Source: Rhabdophis nuchalis
Lineage: Eukaryota; Chordata; Lepidosauria; Squamata; Natricidae
Direction of reading: 5' to 3'
Assembly: GCA_039707465.1 (NCBI GenBank)
Contig: CM077645.1
Span: forward strand, 160,215,003 to 160,279,002
Length of the DNA: 64,000 nt
A program made the translations under genes and the position numbers. Positions 11,744-22,289 of the stretch are shown piece by piece; the stretch's first letter is position 1, and every line of letters starts with the position of its first letter. The notes beneath the pieces were generated by a model. That model worked only from the letters and a program-made list of their open reading frames with translations. It was not told where the DNA came from and ran no database searches.

Positions 11744-12345
11744 TACAGGTAGTCCTGCAGTGACTGTTTCAAGTTACAACGGCACTGAAAAAAAGTGACT
11801 TATGGCCATTTTTCATACTTGTGACCCACTGCAGCATCCTCATGCTCATGTGACTTACATTTGAATGCTTGACAACTGGTTCATATTTATGATAGTTGCA
11901 GTGTCCCAGGGTCATGTGATCACCTTTACAATCTTCTGACAAGCAAAGTCAATGGGGAAACCAGATTCACTTCAAAAGCATGTTACTAGCACTAGCACTG
12001 GCACTTAGATTTATATACCACTTCACAGTGCTTTACAGCCCCCTCTAAGTGGTTTACAGAGTCAACATATTGCCCCCAACAACCTGGACCTTCATTTTAC
12101 CCAACTTGGAAGGATGGAAGGCTGAATCAGCCTTGAGCGGGTGAGATTTGAACTGCCAGATTGCAGGTAGCCAGCAGGCTGCAGAAGTAGCCTGCAGTAC
12201 TGCACTCTTACCACTGTGCCACCTTGGCTCATAACTTAACAACTGCAGGTATTTGCTTAACCGTGGCAAGAAAGGTCATAAAATTTCTCACTTAGCAACC
12301 AAAATGTTGGGCTCCATTGTGGTCATAAGTCAAGGACTCTCTATA
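11744..12345. mobile_element. Tigger-like element interrupted by a SINE
   Basis: It starts TACAGGTAGTCCTGCAGTGA and ends AAGTCAAGGACTCTCTATA, imperfect terminal inverted repeats. The interior (GTTACAACGGCACTGAAAAA, GGTCATGTGATCACCTTT) matches the copy at 5839-6998. A Sauria SINE splits it at about 11993-12230. Confidence 0.7.
11993..12230 (-). mobile_element. Sauria-type SINE
   Basis: The reverse complement gives the A-box region GTGGCACAGTGGTAAGAG and the body found in the other copies (GGTAAAATGAAGG, ACTTAGAGGGGGCTGTAAAG). It is inserted in a Tigger-like element. Confidence 0.85.
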
Positions 12346-12554
12346 TTAAACTATTTTCGCAAAATAACTAAAAACATTCCATTCTAGAGCAAACGAGGAC
12401 TTGAAGCTTTTAAAGTTTCATTCCAAATGCTACTGGAGAATAATTGTCAAACAAAGCCCTGCTGGATTAGGCCAATTTAATTCAACATTTTATCCCCATT
12501 CCTTCCCCACCCCATTAACCTGCTTTCCAGCTCTATTCTCCTGTTCAGGGTAAC
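12346..12554. other. No recognisable feature
   Basis: Ordinary AT-rich spacer between repeats. Confidence 0.4.
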
Positions 12555-12817
12555 AAAAGAAGATCAGCTGGGAAGAGGGGGCAGAGCCAGCCTATTTGCT
12601 GGTTCTCCAAACCAGGGGTCTCCAACCTTTGCAACTTTAAGTCTGAAGAACTTCAGCTCCCAGACTTCTCCAGCCAGCTTTGCTGGCTGGAGAATTCTGG
12701 GAGCTGAAGTCCTTCAGACTTAAAATTGCAAAAGTTGGAGACCCCTGCTCCAAACTACTCCAAATTTCTGCTATCGGTTCTCCACAACCTGTCAGAACTG
12801 GCTGAATACCACCTCTG
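12555..12817. mobile_element. hAT-type MITE, truncated, hosting another MITE
   Basis: GGGGGCAGAGCCAGCC, CCAAATTTCTGCTATCGGTT and AATACCACCTCTG match the family at 14381-14637 and 21747-21993. The left end is missing or deleted. A complete palindromic MITE sits inside at 12613-12747, dating that one as younger. Confidence 0.65.
12613..12747. mobile_element. Palindromic fold-back hAT MITE
   Basis: This 135-bp element consists almost entirely of two mirrored arms (CAGGGGTCTCCAACC to GGTTGGAGACCCCTG-like ends, centre CCAGCCAGCTTTGCTGGCTG). The flanking 8 bases CTCCAAAC are duplicated exactly (12605-12612 and 12748-12755), as hAT transposases do. There is no coding capacity. Confidence 0.85.
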
Positions 12818-13889
12818 TGCTGGGTGATGTTCCATTCCCGTCTGATTTCAGGTCTAGTTTAGGAAAAGAAACAGCTTTTGTAGATAACTTATGCCACAGT
12901 TGAATATATATTTGAATGTAATTCCATTGGTTCTCCCATGTTTCTCAGCAGTTTGCAATATCATTGACCATGGCAGTTTTCTAGCCCACCCTAACACAAT
13001 ATAGGATGCATTGTTGTGAAATGTCAGCTTATAAATAACCTTTTTTAGAGAACGTGGAAGCAAATTTTCAGAAGATGGAGGCAAACTATAGTTATAGCAG
13101 GCCATACTATTTTACTATCCCATTGGATGTAAGGGGCATTCCTGTGAGATGGGAGGCTTGGGAAATACTTTTAGTAGAAGATGACTCATTCGGGAACAGA
13201 TGGTAGAAGATGAAAATATCTGGTTTTGCTGAGAAGTTGATGTTGGGTAGAAATATCCCTCTCGTTTGTTTATAGAGAAACAGTTCAAAAAAAGAAGACA
13301 AATAGTAGACTGGAGAACACTAATTGTTAGGAAGTTACTGCAGCTTTTTCTCTTGAAAGATATGGGGTTCCTTTAGCTGTGATGGACAATGGGGATAATA
13401 AATGGAGGCCCATGTGCTCATATTTTGGAAACACTGAATTGGAACCTCTGCTGTAGAGAGGGAGCTGAGTAAGAGAATAGAGCAGGCTGTTAGCTGATAG
13501 ACATGTCCTCCTAAAATATTTGTAAAACAAACTTAAGAAGAACCAAAAATGAACCAGAGAAACATAAATGAATAAGCACATATCCCAGAAATAGTTCTCC
13601 AAAAAAATAATTGGCTCAATTTCATGATTTAAGAAGCCCTGGCAACTAATGATCTAGCTGTTAACAAGTTCTGTTTTGTCCTTCATGCTTTGTAACATCT
13701 GTATGAAATCACTATGATAATCATCATGCAGATGGTTCCCTGCTGTGTCTCAGATTCCCATCTACTTATCCCAGGAAGGCAATGGAACAGTGCCTGGAGG
13801 CACTTTGTGAATAGATGATGATGATGAAACTTAACCAGAGAGGACAGGAATCCTTGATGAAGCTCTGTTCTCTCTGATAGATGATATAC
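12818..13889. other. No recognisable gene
   Basis: Frames of up to 91 codons exist but lack recognisable domains. I see no repeat. Confidence 0.45.
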
Positions 13890-14146
13890 CAGTGATAGCT
13901 AACCTTTTCCGGACCGAGTGCCCAAACCCCAAAATCCAATGTGTGTGTGACCCCCGCACATGCACACCTCCCCCGCACATGTGTGTGGCCCCCTGCACAT
14001 GCCCCACCCCTGTGCATGCACGCCCCCCTGCCGCAGAGTCCCAAAGGCCAGTGGGAGGTGCACATGCATGCGCAGCAGAGCTGAACTGGGGCGAAGGCTC
14101 ACTGTGTGCCACCTCTGGCATGCGTGCCATGGGTTTGTCATCACAG
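13890..14146. mobile_element. hAT-type element, GC-rich interior
   Basis: The start CAGTGATAGCTAACCTTTT and the end GGTTTGTCATCACAG form eroded inverted repeats. The flanks TGATATAC and TGTCATCC agree at 5 of 8 positions. The interior is rich in CACATGC and CCCCGCACATG repeats, which produce several overlapping meaningless frames. Confidence 0.55.
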
Positions 14147-14244
14147 TGTCATCCTGAATTCAGTACTAATCAAGAAACTCAGCAGGTAACAATGGTTAGA
14201 AATAACTTACCAGCTTCACCTGATATGTCAACTGTAACCATATC

Positions 14245-14380
14245 AAGAGATTATGTCAATGGAAATTCTTAGTCATCAAGCTTCTCAGACTGAAGAAGCT
14301 CTTTGGATAAGTAGCAAAACATTTCAAACCAAAAAGAAAAGAAGTCTAGTTGCCATGACCCAACTTCCAGACATCAAGAC
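14245..14380 (+). mobile_element. Penelope-like fragment with decayed ribozyme-like motif
   Basis: AATTCTTAGTCATCAAG precedes GACTGAAGAAGCTC and GTAGCAAAACATTTC, the same order as in the better preserved copy at 37.5 kb. The catalytic-like box GAAAC is CAAAAC here. The 3' part reads AGTCTAGTTGCC. Confidence 0.4.
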
Positions 14381-14637
14381 CAGTGGTGGGATTCAAATAT
14401 TTTACTACTGGTTCTATGGGCATAGCTTGGTCGGCATAGCATGACTTTGTGGACATGGCTTGGTGGACATAGAAGGGGAAGGATACTGTAAAATCTCCAT
14501 TCCCTCTCAATCAGCTGGGAGTTGGAAGGCAGAGAATAGAAGGGGGCAGGGCCAGTCAGAGGTAGTATTTATCTGTTCCCCAAACTATTCAAAATTTCTG
14601 CTACCAGTTCTCCAGAACCTGCTGAATACCACTTATG
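14381..14637. mobile_element. hAT-type MITE
   Basis: It begins CAGTGGTGGGATTCAAAT and is bounded by an exact 8-bp duplication ATCAAGAC (14373-14380 and 14638-14645). The interior shares CTGTAAAATCTCCATTCCC and CAAAATTTCTGCTACC with the other members. The inverted end is eroded (ATACCACTTATG). Confidence 0.8.
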
Positions 14638-14645
14638 ATCAAGAC

Positions 14646-17205
14646 ATGTAATTTGGAACAGGTATCTATGCATTAGTGATATCCATATGATTCATCATGG
14701 AGCTGCCTGGAACCCTAAAAACTTGAATTTTTCCTCAAGGGATAAGATAAGCAGTCAAGTCATGTGATCTCACTTATTGAACAAATCTGTATTTCTTCCC
14801 CAAGAAATCTCCATCCATATCTCCTCACTATGTGTATGCACATCTGGACAAATAATTAAGCTGTATTGATAGTAGCCAAAAAGATATAGACCTCTATTCC
14901 AGATAGAAATATATCACTATTAAGCTTGCTCAAGAAAAGTTTCTATAAAATGTGGACTTACTGTTTTTCAAATTGAGGAATTAGTGTGAATTATTTTATT
15001 ATTATACTTTAACAGAATAGGTTTTTTTATTATTGTAAATAACATTTATATACTACTGAATCCCTAAAGATTCTTGGTGGTTTATAAAGAAATAGCTAGA
15101 ACAATTCCATTGTGAGTCATGCTGCTGGTTAATACTTTTCCTGAGTTTAATGTTTTTAAATGTACAATAGGCATTGATTGTTTGGAAAACTGCTTTGCAG
15201 CACAGCCTACAAGTACTCTAAATAAACTTTCCTAAGAGCTATGAGTAAAGATTGTAATCCTTTGCTTACTTTTGTCTTATTGGAGGGAGGGCTTATGGTA
15301 TATTTTTATATTGGTGAATTAACCGGTCAACAAACCCCAACACCAGAAATTCTTTGCCCTTAAAATAATTTCAGATCAGTTTGGAAGTAAGCTTGCTATT
15401 TCTAAAAAAATAATAATCTGGATATGGTATAAATCAACCATTCTCTTCTCTGAAATTACTACTCCGATCACCCCCAATGCGTGTGGTGATGTGACATTAG
15501 TGGTACTAACATGATGTTGAAGTGATAGGGAGGTCTCCTCCCCACCTTCCCAGTGCGATTTGCTACTCTGCATGGTTGCACACCAGCCTAAAACAACCCC
15601 TGGGAAATGTAGTTTTCACAAGGCTTACTCTAATGTGTTATTTGAATCAAGTGTTATGAGCCCTGAGAGTCATATTTCCAAGGCTCGAACTTCAAATCTC
15701 AGTGACATTGTAAGTTAGCAAACGGTTAAAGTTTATAGACGATCTCTGGCTTTCAAATCTGTTCTGAACATTAAAAGTCCTGAAATACAGGCTGAGAAAC
15801 AAAGAAATTGGTGCCTTTTGCTAGCTATTATTTCTCCAAGCAATTCGCCCTCTCACCTACCTGAGCTAGTCTAGAGAAAGCGGGTTAGTATGAAAGAGAC
15901 TTTTTGTGATTTTTAATGTCTGAGTGCATAATTACAAATCAAACATATTCACATTATTAACTTTTATAAGTTTATTAGTCTCAGTGCTAATGAAACCATT
16001 CATCCTTTGCAAAGGCACATGGCTCCCTAATGAAACTTTAGTAGATGGAAAAGCAGTTAAGTGAATACATCCAAATGTTTATGCCAAATTCTTTGTGCTG
16101 CAGCAGGGAGAGACAACTACATTGCTTTCAAGTAGCTCTCAGAAACTAACAAATAACTTCAACGATACCCACACAACAAGGTGTGTTTTTAGGTAGGCAC
16201 ACAATTATGTTGTAGAAGTATAAAAGCATTCTTCCAGTAACATAACTATTTAAAGTTAATTAATTTTATTCTTCTCAGTATAAAAACAACAGCATCGAAA
16301 AAAATAGATAAATATAAAATAGATTTTCCCCCCCTAAGTTCATGTTGGAGCAAGCACTTCCTCCTATATTGGGAGATATAGCTATAAATATTCTAGTAAG
16401 AATTCCTTTGGATAAAGATTTGGGGAAAGCATTTGACTCACTTCAAATTCTAGAATAAGCTACACACTGGCATCAAAATGCAGCAACATTAATCTGTCTC
16501 CCAGCCAAAAATCTGTTTGGAAAAAAAGAAGAGCGAGACTTCTCAATATGAAAAGTATACTACTGAAAGTTGCATACAAACAGTAGTAATTACATTTAAG
16601 AAAGAGCTTACATTAGGAAAATTGCATTTAAAAAAGCCTACACCACTGACATTTACATGTTAATGAATGAAAGCAAGATCATTTGCATTTTTAAAAAGTC
16701 TCTTGGGCAATTTGACCAAACAGTTATGTAAATTAGAAGATGTGTACAAAATCTCCATATGCTATGGATAATAGCAAATGTAAATGATTATGACGTTTTC
16801 TACGAATTGTAAAAATAGGGAAAAGAAAGATTGGAAGATTTCTCTTCTAACATATACAAAAAAAAGAATGGCGTGGTTAGCAATTTAAACACATCCAGAC
16901 ATTGTGGCCTGCTCCTCTGCATGCGTTTTGCCGCCCTTTCTTCCTGTCATGCCTACTCTTTTCTCCAGCAAGTTCCCACCCAGTTCTGTGTGTGCCGCCA
17001 GTTCCAGGTTAAAATCTCAGCAAGATTGACCTTTGTGGCAAATCCTTGAAGGAGAATGGACTTGTTAAAGTGTTGAGCTCAATGGGAGGTATGCATTTTG
17101 ACTGCTCTGAAGGCAGCAACATATGTTGAAGCATCACTGCCAGATTTCAAGACCTGGTTATAGCACAGGACCTTCCTATCCACTGGATAATTTGATCCTT
17201 TATCC
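14646..17205. other. Repeat-poor stretch, no gene recognised
   Basis: About 2.5 kb shows no recognisable transposon and no convincing frame. Bases 15850-16200 and 16600-16810 contain many TAAT/ATTA words and look less decayed than the surroundings. Whether they are conserved cannot be judged from one sequence. Confidence 0.4.
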
Positions 17206-17344
17206 TGGGGTGGGTTGCAATTTTTTCACTACTGGTTCAGACATGCTCCCATACACACACGACCCTTCTGTGCATGCAGAGCCTCCCGCTTTCACTACTA
17301 CCAGTTCAGCCAAACTGTGCCGAACCAGGAGCAACCCACCACTG
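17206..17344. mobile_element. Short hAT-type MITE
   Basis: TGGGGTGGGTTGCAATTTTT opens and GAGCAACCCACCACTG closes the unit. The flanks CTTTATCC and CTTTATCA are an 8-bp duplication with one change. The interior carries CACTACTGGTTCAG and its mirror ACTACCAGTTCAG. Confidence 0.7.
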
Positions 17345-17360
17345 CTTTATCACATAATAA

Positions 17361-17714
17361 GGTAAAAGTAAAGGTTCCCCTCACATATATGTGCTAATCA
17401 TTCCCAACTCTAGGGGCGGTGTTCATCTCTATTTCAAAGCCGAAGAGCCAGTGTTGTCTGATGATGTCTCCGTGGTCATGTGGCCAGCATGACTAAACAC
17501 TGAAGGCATACGGAACGCTGTTACCTTCCCACTAAAGTGGTCTCTATTTTTCTACTTGCATTTTTACATGCTTTCGAACTGCTAGGTTGGCAGAAGCTGG
17601 GACAAGTAACGGGAGCTCACTCCATTATGTGGCGCTAGGGATTTGAACCACTGAACTGCCAACCTTTCTGATCAACAAGCTCAGCATCTTAACCACTGAG
17701 CCACTGCGCCCCTC
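17361..17714 (-). mobile_element. tRNA-derived SINE (second family)
   Basis: On the minus strand the head has a perfect A box TGGCTCAGTGG (17693-17703) and a B-box-like GGTTCAAATCC (17639-17649) 43 bases further on. The body follows (AAGTAACGGGAGCTCACTCC read on plus, GTGGTCATGTGGCCAGCATG). A worn second copy is at 27905-28133. The spacing and boxes show descent from a tRNA, but no cloverleaf with a usable anticodon arm is kept. Confidence 0.75.
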
Positions 17715-17777
17715 TATCCCATAATGTTCTTGTTCAATTATTTCCCTGTGAATGGAACCAGGTCCAAATCTGAGAAG

Positions 17778-18150
17778 CAGGTGTGAGTTTCTGCAGGTTC
17801 ACACCTACTCGCGAGAACCGGTTGGTGAAATTTAGAGAACCGGTGAGAGGGGGTTCCACCGGCGTACCTGGAAGTAAATCTGGCCCACCGCTGCCAGTGA
17901 TCCAACGGGAAGGAAAGGAAAGGAAGGAAAAAAGGAAGGAAGAAAGGAAAGAAGAAAGAAAGAAAGAAAGAAAGAATTTATCATCACAATTGAGTCCAAA
18001 ATTTTGGTTGCTAAGCAAGAGCGTTGTTAAATGAGTTTCACCACATTTTAAAAGGTGGCCACTCCCACCTGCCACATGACTGCCAAGCCAAGCCCACAAA
18101 ATAGGCCACACCTACAGAGTAGGTTCTAAAAAATTTGAAACCCACCCCTG
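17778..18150. mobile_element. hAT-type MITE containing a GAAA microsatellite
   Basis: The element runs from CAGGTGTGAGTTTC to GAAACCCACCCCTG. The exact 8-bp duplication CTGAGAAG lies at 17770-17777 and 18151-18158. Inside are GAACCGGTTGG/AGAACCGGTGAG and a purine run of GGAA and GAAA units at 17912-17975. Confidence 0.8.
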
Positions 18151-18281
18151 CTGAGAAGGCTCTGTGTGCCGCCAGTTCAAGCGATTTAGTTATCCATACT
18201 TGAACAACTGAAATGTCACTTGCAAGGAATGGACTCCCCAGTGTATCTTCTCTGAAGATACAGACATAGCTTCCAAAAGAG

Positions 18282-18365
18282 AAGAAGCAGGGAGGTTGTC
18301 CTGATTTATTTTTAACAAAAGGAGAAGAAAACATGGTGGTGATAGGAACAGAATCAATGTCACCA
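18282..18365 (+). repeat. Direct repeat, copy 1
   Basis: GAAAACATGGTGGTGATAGG and AACAGAATCAATGTCACCAA recur with few changes at 20252-20335. The flanks do not match. I do not recognise the family. Confidence 0.6.
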
Positions 18366-18894
18366 AGGCCAGTGAATCTTCTCCGAAGCCCTACAAAGAT
18401 ACAGCAGATAATTATGCAAGAGAAAGAACACTCACCCTCCAAATTAGCAAACCCATTTAATGTCTGTGGTGGTGTTGCAAAGGCTGTTTGATACCTTCAA
18501 GATTTATAACAGTAGGTTCCAGCAGTTATTTTAAAAAAGCACACATACACCCACATCCTACCCAATGCTATTTGGATGTCTGGATGCAGGAAATAACAGC
18601 CGCCACCCCTGTTCTATTATCCTCCTTTTACTACAGCAGAAGAAAATTTGTGACATCAATGAGAAAGAGAAGGGAACATATGGCTGTAGCTGAGGGAGCC
18701 ATCCCAAAGCCAGGCCAGATGCAAATCCGGGAGAAAAAAAATCTGGCACAAGACCAACTCCAGCATTTGGGAAGCACTATAGCAGGAATACTCCTCTGCA
18801 TACATCTGCTTGATTTTTAATGGGCTTTGCCATTCTAGCAGTGAGTGAAACTTTGGCCAGTGGTGATGAGGATTTGTTTTAGTTTCTCATTGTT
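18366..18894. other. No recognisable gene
   Basis: Frames of 63 and 110 codons overlap on opposite strands and have no domain. No repeat is recognised. Confidence 0.45.
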
Positions 18895-18931
18895 TAATCT
18901 CTCTCTCTTTCTCTCTCTCTCTTTCTCTCTT

Positions 18932-19003
<72 letters not shown>
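18895..19003. repeat. CT/CTTT polypyrimidine microsatellite
   Basis: About 100 bases of CT with interspersed TTT, longest pure CT run near 18943-19002. Confidence 0.95.
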
Positions 19004-20251
19004 GTTAACATGTTTCACCCGTTCAGTGATTTTTAACAAGTTGCTGAAGTTGGATAGATTCTGCAGTCGTATTTGAGTGTCACAGCAATAAACGTGTGGT
19101 GAAATATTAAGCCTGATTTATCTTAAAGTGATAGTCCCTTTCTGTTTATTACCAAATTTCAAAAAGATGGCATCAGTTCTCCCGTGTAAAAGATCTGCAA
19201 TCAATCTGCAGTCTACCTTCCTCTGAATTTTAATAAATGGTATAATTTTAACTTTTTGAGCTTTTTATATATTTTTTAAAAAAATCTCAATCTCTCAAAT
19301 CCACTCTTGTTTGCATATGTGCTGGTAGTTACGATATTCCCAGCAAGAAGTTGAGAAAAACAAGCAATTTATATTCTGGTTAGCTATTATTTTAATTATT
19401 ATCTATATTGAAGTACGTTGGGCATTTAGTAAATAGGTACCAGTGAGAAAAACAGAAAATATTCTCAAGCCAATGAACTATTTACTTTTTCAAAAGCAGA
19501 CATCTTAATCCTATTACTGGTAAATTATACTATACATTGTGAAAGCAAACAAGCAAGAAATATTTGAAACATGCAGTTAATTATAATACCAAGTGAAACA
19601 TAATATTTATGTTCTCCTGGCACAACTGAGCAATTTTTCTTTCAGCATCTCTGAGTCATGCATAGATGGAAGACTTGAAACTGGAGACAATCTCTGAAAA
19701 GGGGGAGAGAAAGCTGTACTTTTGGAATTCCCGCCGTGTTCTGTGGGACTAGCAATGCAGAAAATATTAATTTTTTTCACATACATAGCAATCCTCTTAG
19801 GGGAAAAAAGCTCTTCTCTATGTAGAAATAATGCCAACAGTCAGAAAAAAGTATGGTTTTCTTTTCTTTTTTTTAATGAATTTTTTATTTATCTCCAAAG
19901 TGAAAATACAAAAGAAAAAAAAAGAAAACATTAACTACAAACAAAACAACCTCCCAAAAAGTGATCAAATGTACAACAAATAGCAAATATATCACTAACC
20001 TTAACATTAAACATAAAATGTCTATCTGGGTTGAAAGCTGAAAAATATAATTTTAAAGAAAAGCTTTCAAGACAAATAATAATGGGCAACTGATTTGAAG
20101 AACGCTACCATTTTACAAATTGGCCATCTATCCATCCCAGAATATGGTTGACTATGTTAAACAGACTCACCTCTGTTTTCCAGCAGCACATAATCCAGAA
20201 TAAGTGTGTCAGTCAAGTATTAATCAGTTTTTCAATCTTCTCTGCTGCCAG
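19004..20251. other. No recognisable gene; A-rich tract
   Basis: An A/T-rich stretch at about 19850-19990 (TTTTTTATTTATCTCC, then AAAGAAAAAAAAAGAAAAC) could be a reversed L1 3' end, but no diagnostic motif supports that. Confidence 0.35.
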
Positions 20252-20335
20252 AAGAGGTAGGGGGGACATCACGATTTGTTTTTAACAAAAGAATAGAAAA
20301 CATGGTGGTGATAGGAACAGAATAAATGTCACCAA
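20252..20335 (+). repeat. Direct repeat, copy 2
   Basis: This is the partner of 18282-18365: GTTTTTAACAAAAG, GAAAACATGGTGGTGATAGG, ATGTCACCAA. Confidence 0.6.
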
Positions 20336-20611
20336 TGCAGTTAATTGGCCAAAGGTTTGTTTGGTTATTCCAAATAGATCCAGAACTGTTTCCAGCTCAA
20401 AATAGATTTGCACAGACTTTACAGATGGGAGTGTGGTAACTGTTCTGTACTTAGCCCAATACTGTATCTACTACTATATTGACTTAGTTCTTTAGCTATA
20501 GACAATACTGTTAACCCTATTAAAGATCAGAGTAGAAGATAAATTGGCTTCCTTTTTGGCTTGACTAGGCATTTGTTTGTTTCCCTCTCTCAGAATAATG
20601 CAATAGATTTT

Positions 20612-20690
20612 GATTTTTTTTGAATTTTATTCGATTTATAAACCGCACCAATCTCCGTCAAGACGGACTCTGGGCGGGTGAGATGATCTC
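20612..20690 (-). mobile_element. L2/CR1-group LINE 3' end
   Basis: On the minus strand CCAGAGTCCGTC to GACGGAGATTGG is the terminal hairpin of the LINE family, followed by TTTATAAATCGAATAAAAT. It is heavily 5'-truncated. Confidence 0.65.
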
Positions 20691-20757
20691 TGGGGTGAGA
20701 TGAGCATTCAGTTTAATAAAGGATGATGCAACAGCTGAAGAGCCAGAGGGGCTAAGC

Positions 20758-20988
20758 CAGGGGTGTCAAACAGGTGACCTGCACGCCAGATGCAGCCTGT
20801 GATAGGCCCAGAGTTGTCCCGTGGAGCCATCCCAGAGATGATGAGAGACCCGTCTTCTGCTGTCCTGGCCCACCCTGGCCACATCCACCCAGTCGGCCAT
20901 AATGATTGGGCCACACCCCACGCCCCACACCCCAAGGACAAACAAAATCCTGATACGGCCCACAATGAGATTGAGTTTGACACCCTTG
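20758..20988. mobile_element. hAT element (TIR CAGGGGTGTCAAAC)
   Basis: It starts CAGGGGTGTCAAAC and ends GTTTGACACCCTTG. The 8 flanking bases GGCTAAGC are duplicated exactly (20750-20757 and 20989-20996). The interior has the phrases TGCAGCCTGTGATAGGCCC and ATACGGCCCACAATGAGA. It is a non-autonomous hAT with no transposase. Confidence 0.85.
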
Positions 20989-20996
20989 GGCTAAGC

Positions 20997-21402
20997 TCTT
21001 GGTCTAGGACAGGGAGACCAAGTTGAAATCTATCTGCAACAATGGAAAGTTACAACAGTGGGACAGTTATTTTTTTTTCCAGACTAACTTATTTTGTGGA
21101 GTTTATGTTGTAGCCATATGCATTTAGGGAGTTGGCCAGGTAAACTACATTAAGCAACTAACTGGGTAAAAATCAAAGAAACAAATAGAAAAATGTATCC
21201 AAGTTCAAAATCTCCTCTCAAGGTCTAGATAAAGTGATGGAAGATTATGCCTTTGACTTAATACACCTTTAATTGAAACCTTACATGTTGTATTACACCA
21301 ATCCAGAAACAAACAAAGCACAATATGACTGGAAATAAAATGGAAAGGTAGCTACTATGGTTCCTTCAAGAAACTATCACTAGCTTATTAAAATGTCATT
21401 GG
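20997..21402. other. No recognisable feature
   Basis: Plain AT-rich spacer. Confidence 0.4.
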
Positions 21403-21575
21403 TTTATTTATTTATTTATTTATTCGATTTGTTAACCGCACCAATCTCCGTCGAGACGGACTCTGGGCGGTGCACAGGACATTAAAAATTTACAATAAAT
21501 AACAATGTACAAAAGTTAAAAAGAAATTAAATAGAAAATCTGTGCTAAAATTCCCATTAAAAAACCTATCTAACT
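21403..21575 (-). mobile_element. L2/CR1-group LINE 3' end
   Basis: An ATTT microsatellite precedes, on plus, AACCGCACCAATCTCCGTCG and GGCGGTGCACAGGAC. On minus this is the 3' untranslated region, hairpin and tail of the LINE family. It includes the minus-strand TTTTAGCACAGATTTT word seen in all copies. Confidence 0.75.
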
Positions 21576-21746
21576 TGGCTGAGGCTCAATTGTTCTAAAA
21601 TTCAAGTTGGTTGGGTTCAGAGGGGCAGGGTTTTGACAGCATTTTGTATTGAACTCCATGCTGGCTCAGGAGTTCCAGGCGTTGAAATCCACAAGTCATA
21701 AAGGGACCATCATTCCCCACCTCTAGTTTGAAAGGTGGATCCAAAC

Positions 21747-21993
21747 CAGTGGTGAAATTCAAATATATATTTTTTACTACCGGTTCTGTGGGTGTGCTTG
21801 GTGGGCATGGCAGGTGAAGGACACTGCAAAATCGGCATTCCCACCCCACTCTAGGGAAAGGATATTGCAAAATCTCCATTCCCATCCCACTCTGGGGCCA
21901 GCCAGAGGTGGTATTTGCCGTTTCTCTGAACTACTCAAAATTTCTGCTACCGGTTCTTCAGAACCCGTCAGAACCTGCTGGATTTCACCCCTG
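21747..21993. mobile_element. hAT-type MITE, best-bounded family member
   Basis: CAGTGGTGAAATTCAAAT opens and GGATTTCACCCCTG closes it. The duplication ATCCAAAC is exact (21739-21746 and 21994-22001). The interior holds two tandem versions of GCAAAATCNNCATTCCCA. Confidence 0.85.
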
Positions 21994-22142
21994 ATCCAAA
22001 CCACAAAGATTCAGTCAGAAACCAATTCTGATTGTGATTCAGCAAAAAAAAAAAAGCACAATTATTTGAATTTCAGACAATAGCAATGGCAAAGGATCTT
22101 AGGGCAAAGAAAGCAATTCACTGTTTAAACATTCAGTTAATC

Positions 22143-22281
22143 CAGGGGTGGGCTAACACTTTGCAACTTTAAGTCTGAAGGACTTCAGTTCCCAGACTTC
22201 TCCAGCCAGCTTTGCTGGCTGGAGAATTCTGGGAGCTGAAGTCCATCAGACTTAAAGTTGCAAAGTGTTAGCCCACCCCTG
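22143..22281. mobile_element. Palindromic fold-back hAT MITE
   Basis: The 139-bp element has near-perfect mirrored arms (CAGGGGTGGGCTAACACTTT with AAAGTGTTAGCCCACCCCTG). An exact 8-bp duplication AGTTAATC lies at 22135-22142 and 22282-22289. It is one of the least diverged copies. Confidence 0.9.
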
Positions 22282-22289
22282 AGTTAATC

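Noticed and set aside
13766..14272. Six overlapping His/Cys-rich frames
   Set aside because: They arise from CACATGC-type repeats in an eroded hAT element.
17639..17703. Possible tRNA gene from A and B boxes
   Set aside because: The boxes belong to a dispersed SINE with a long non-tRNA body; no usable anticodon stem or acceptor pairing was found.
21595..22083. Frames of 75-96 codons around 21.6-22.1 kb
   Set aside because: Largely inside a hAT-type MITE.
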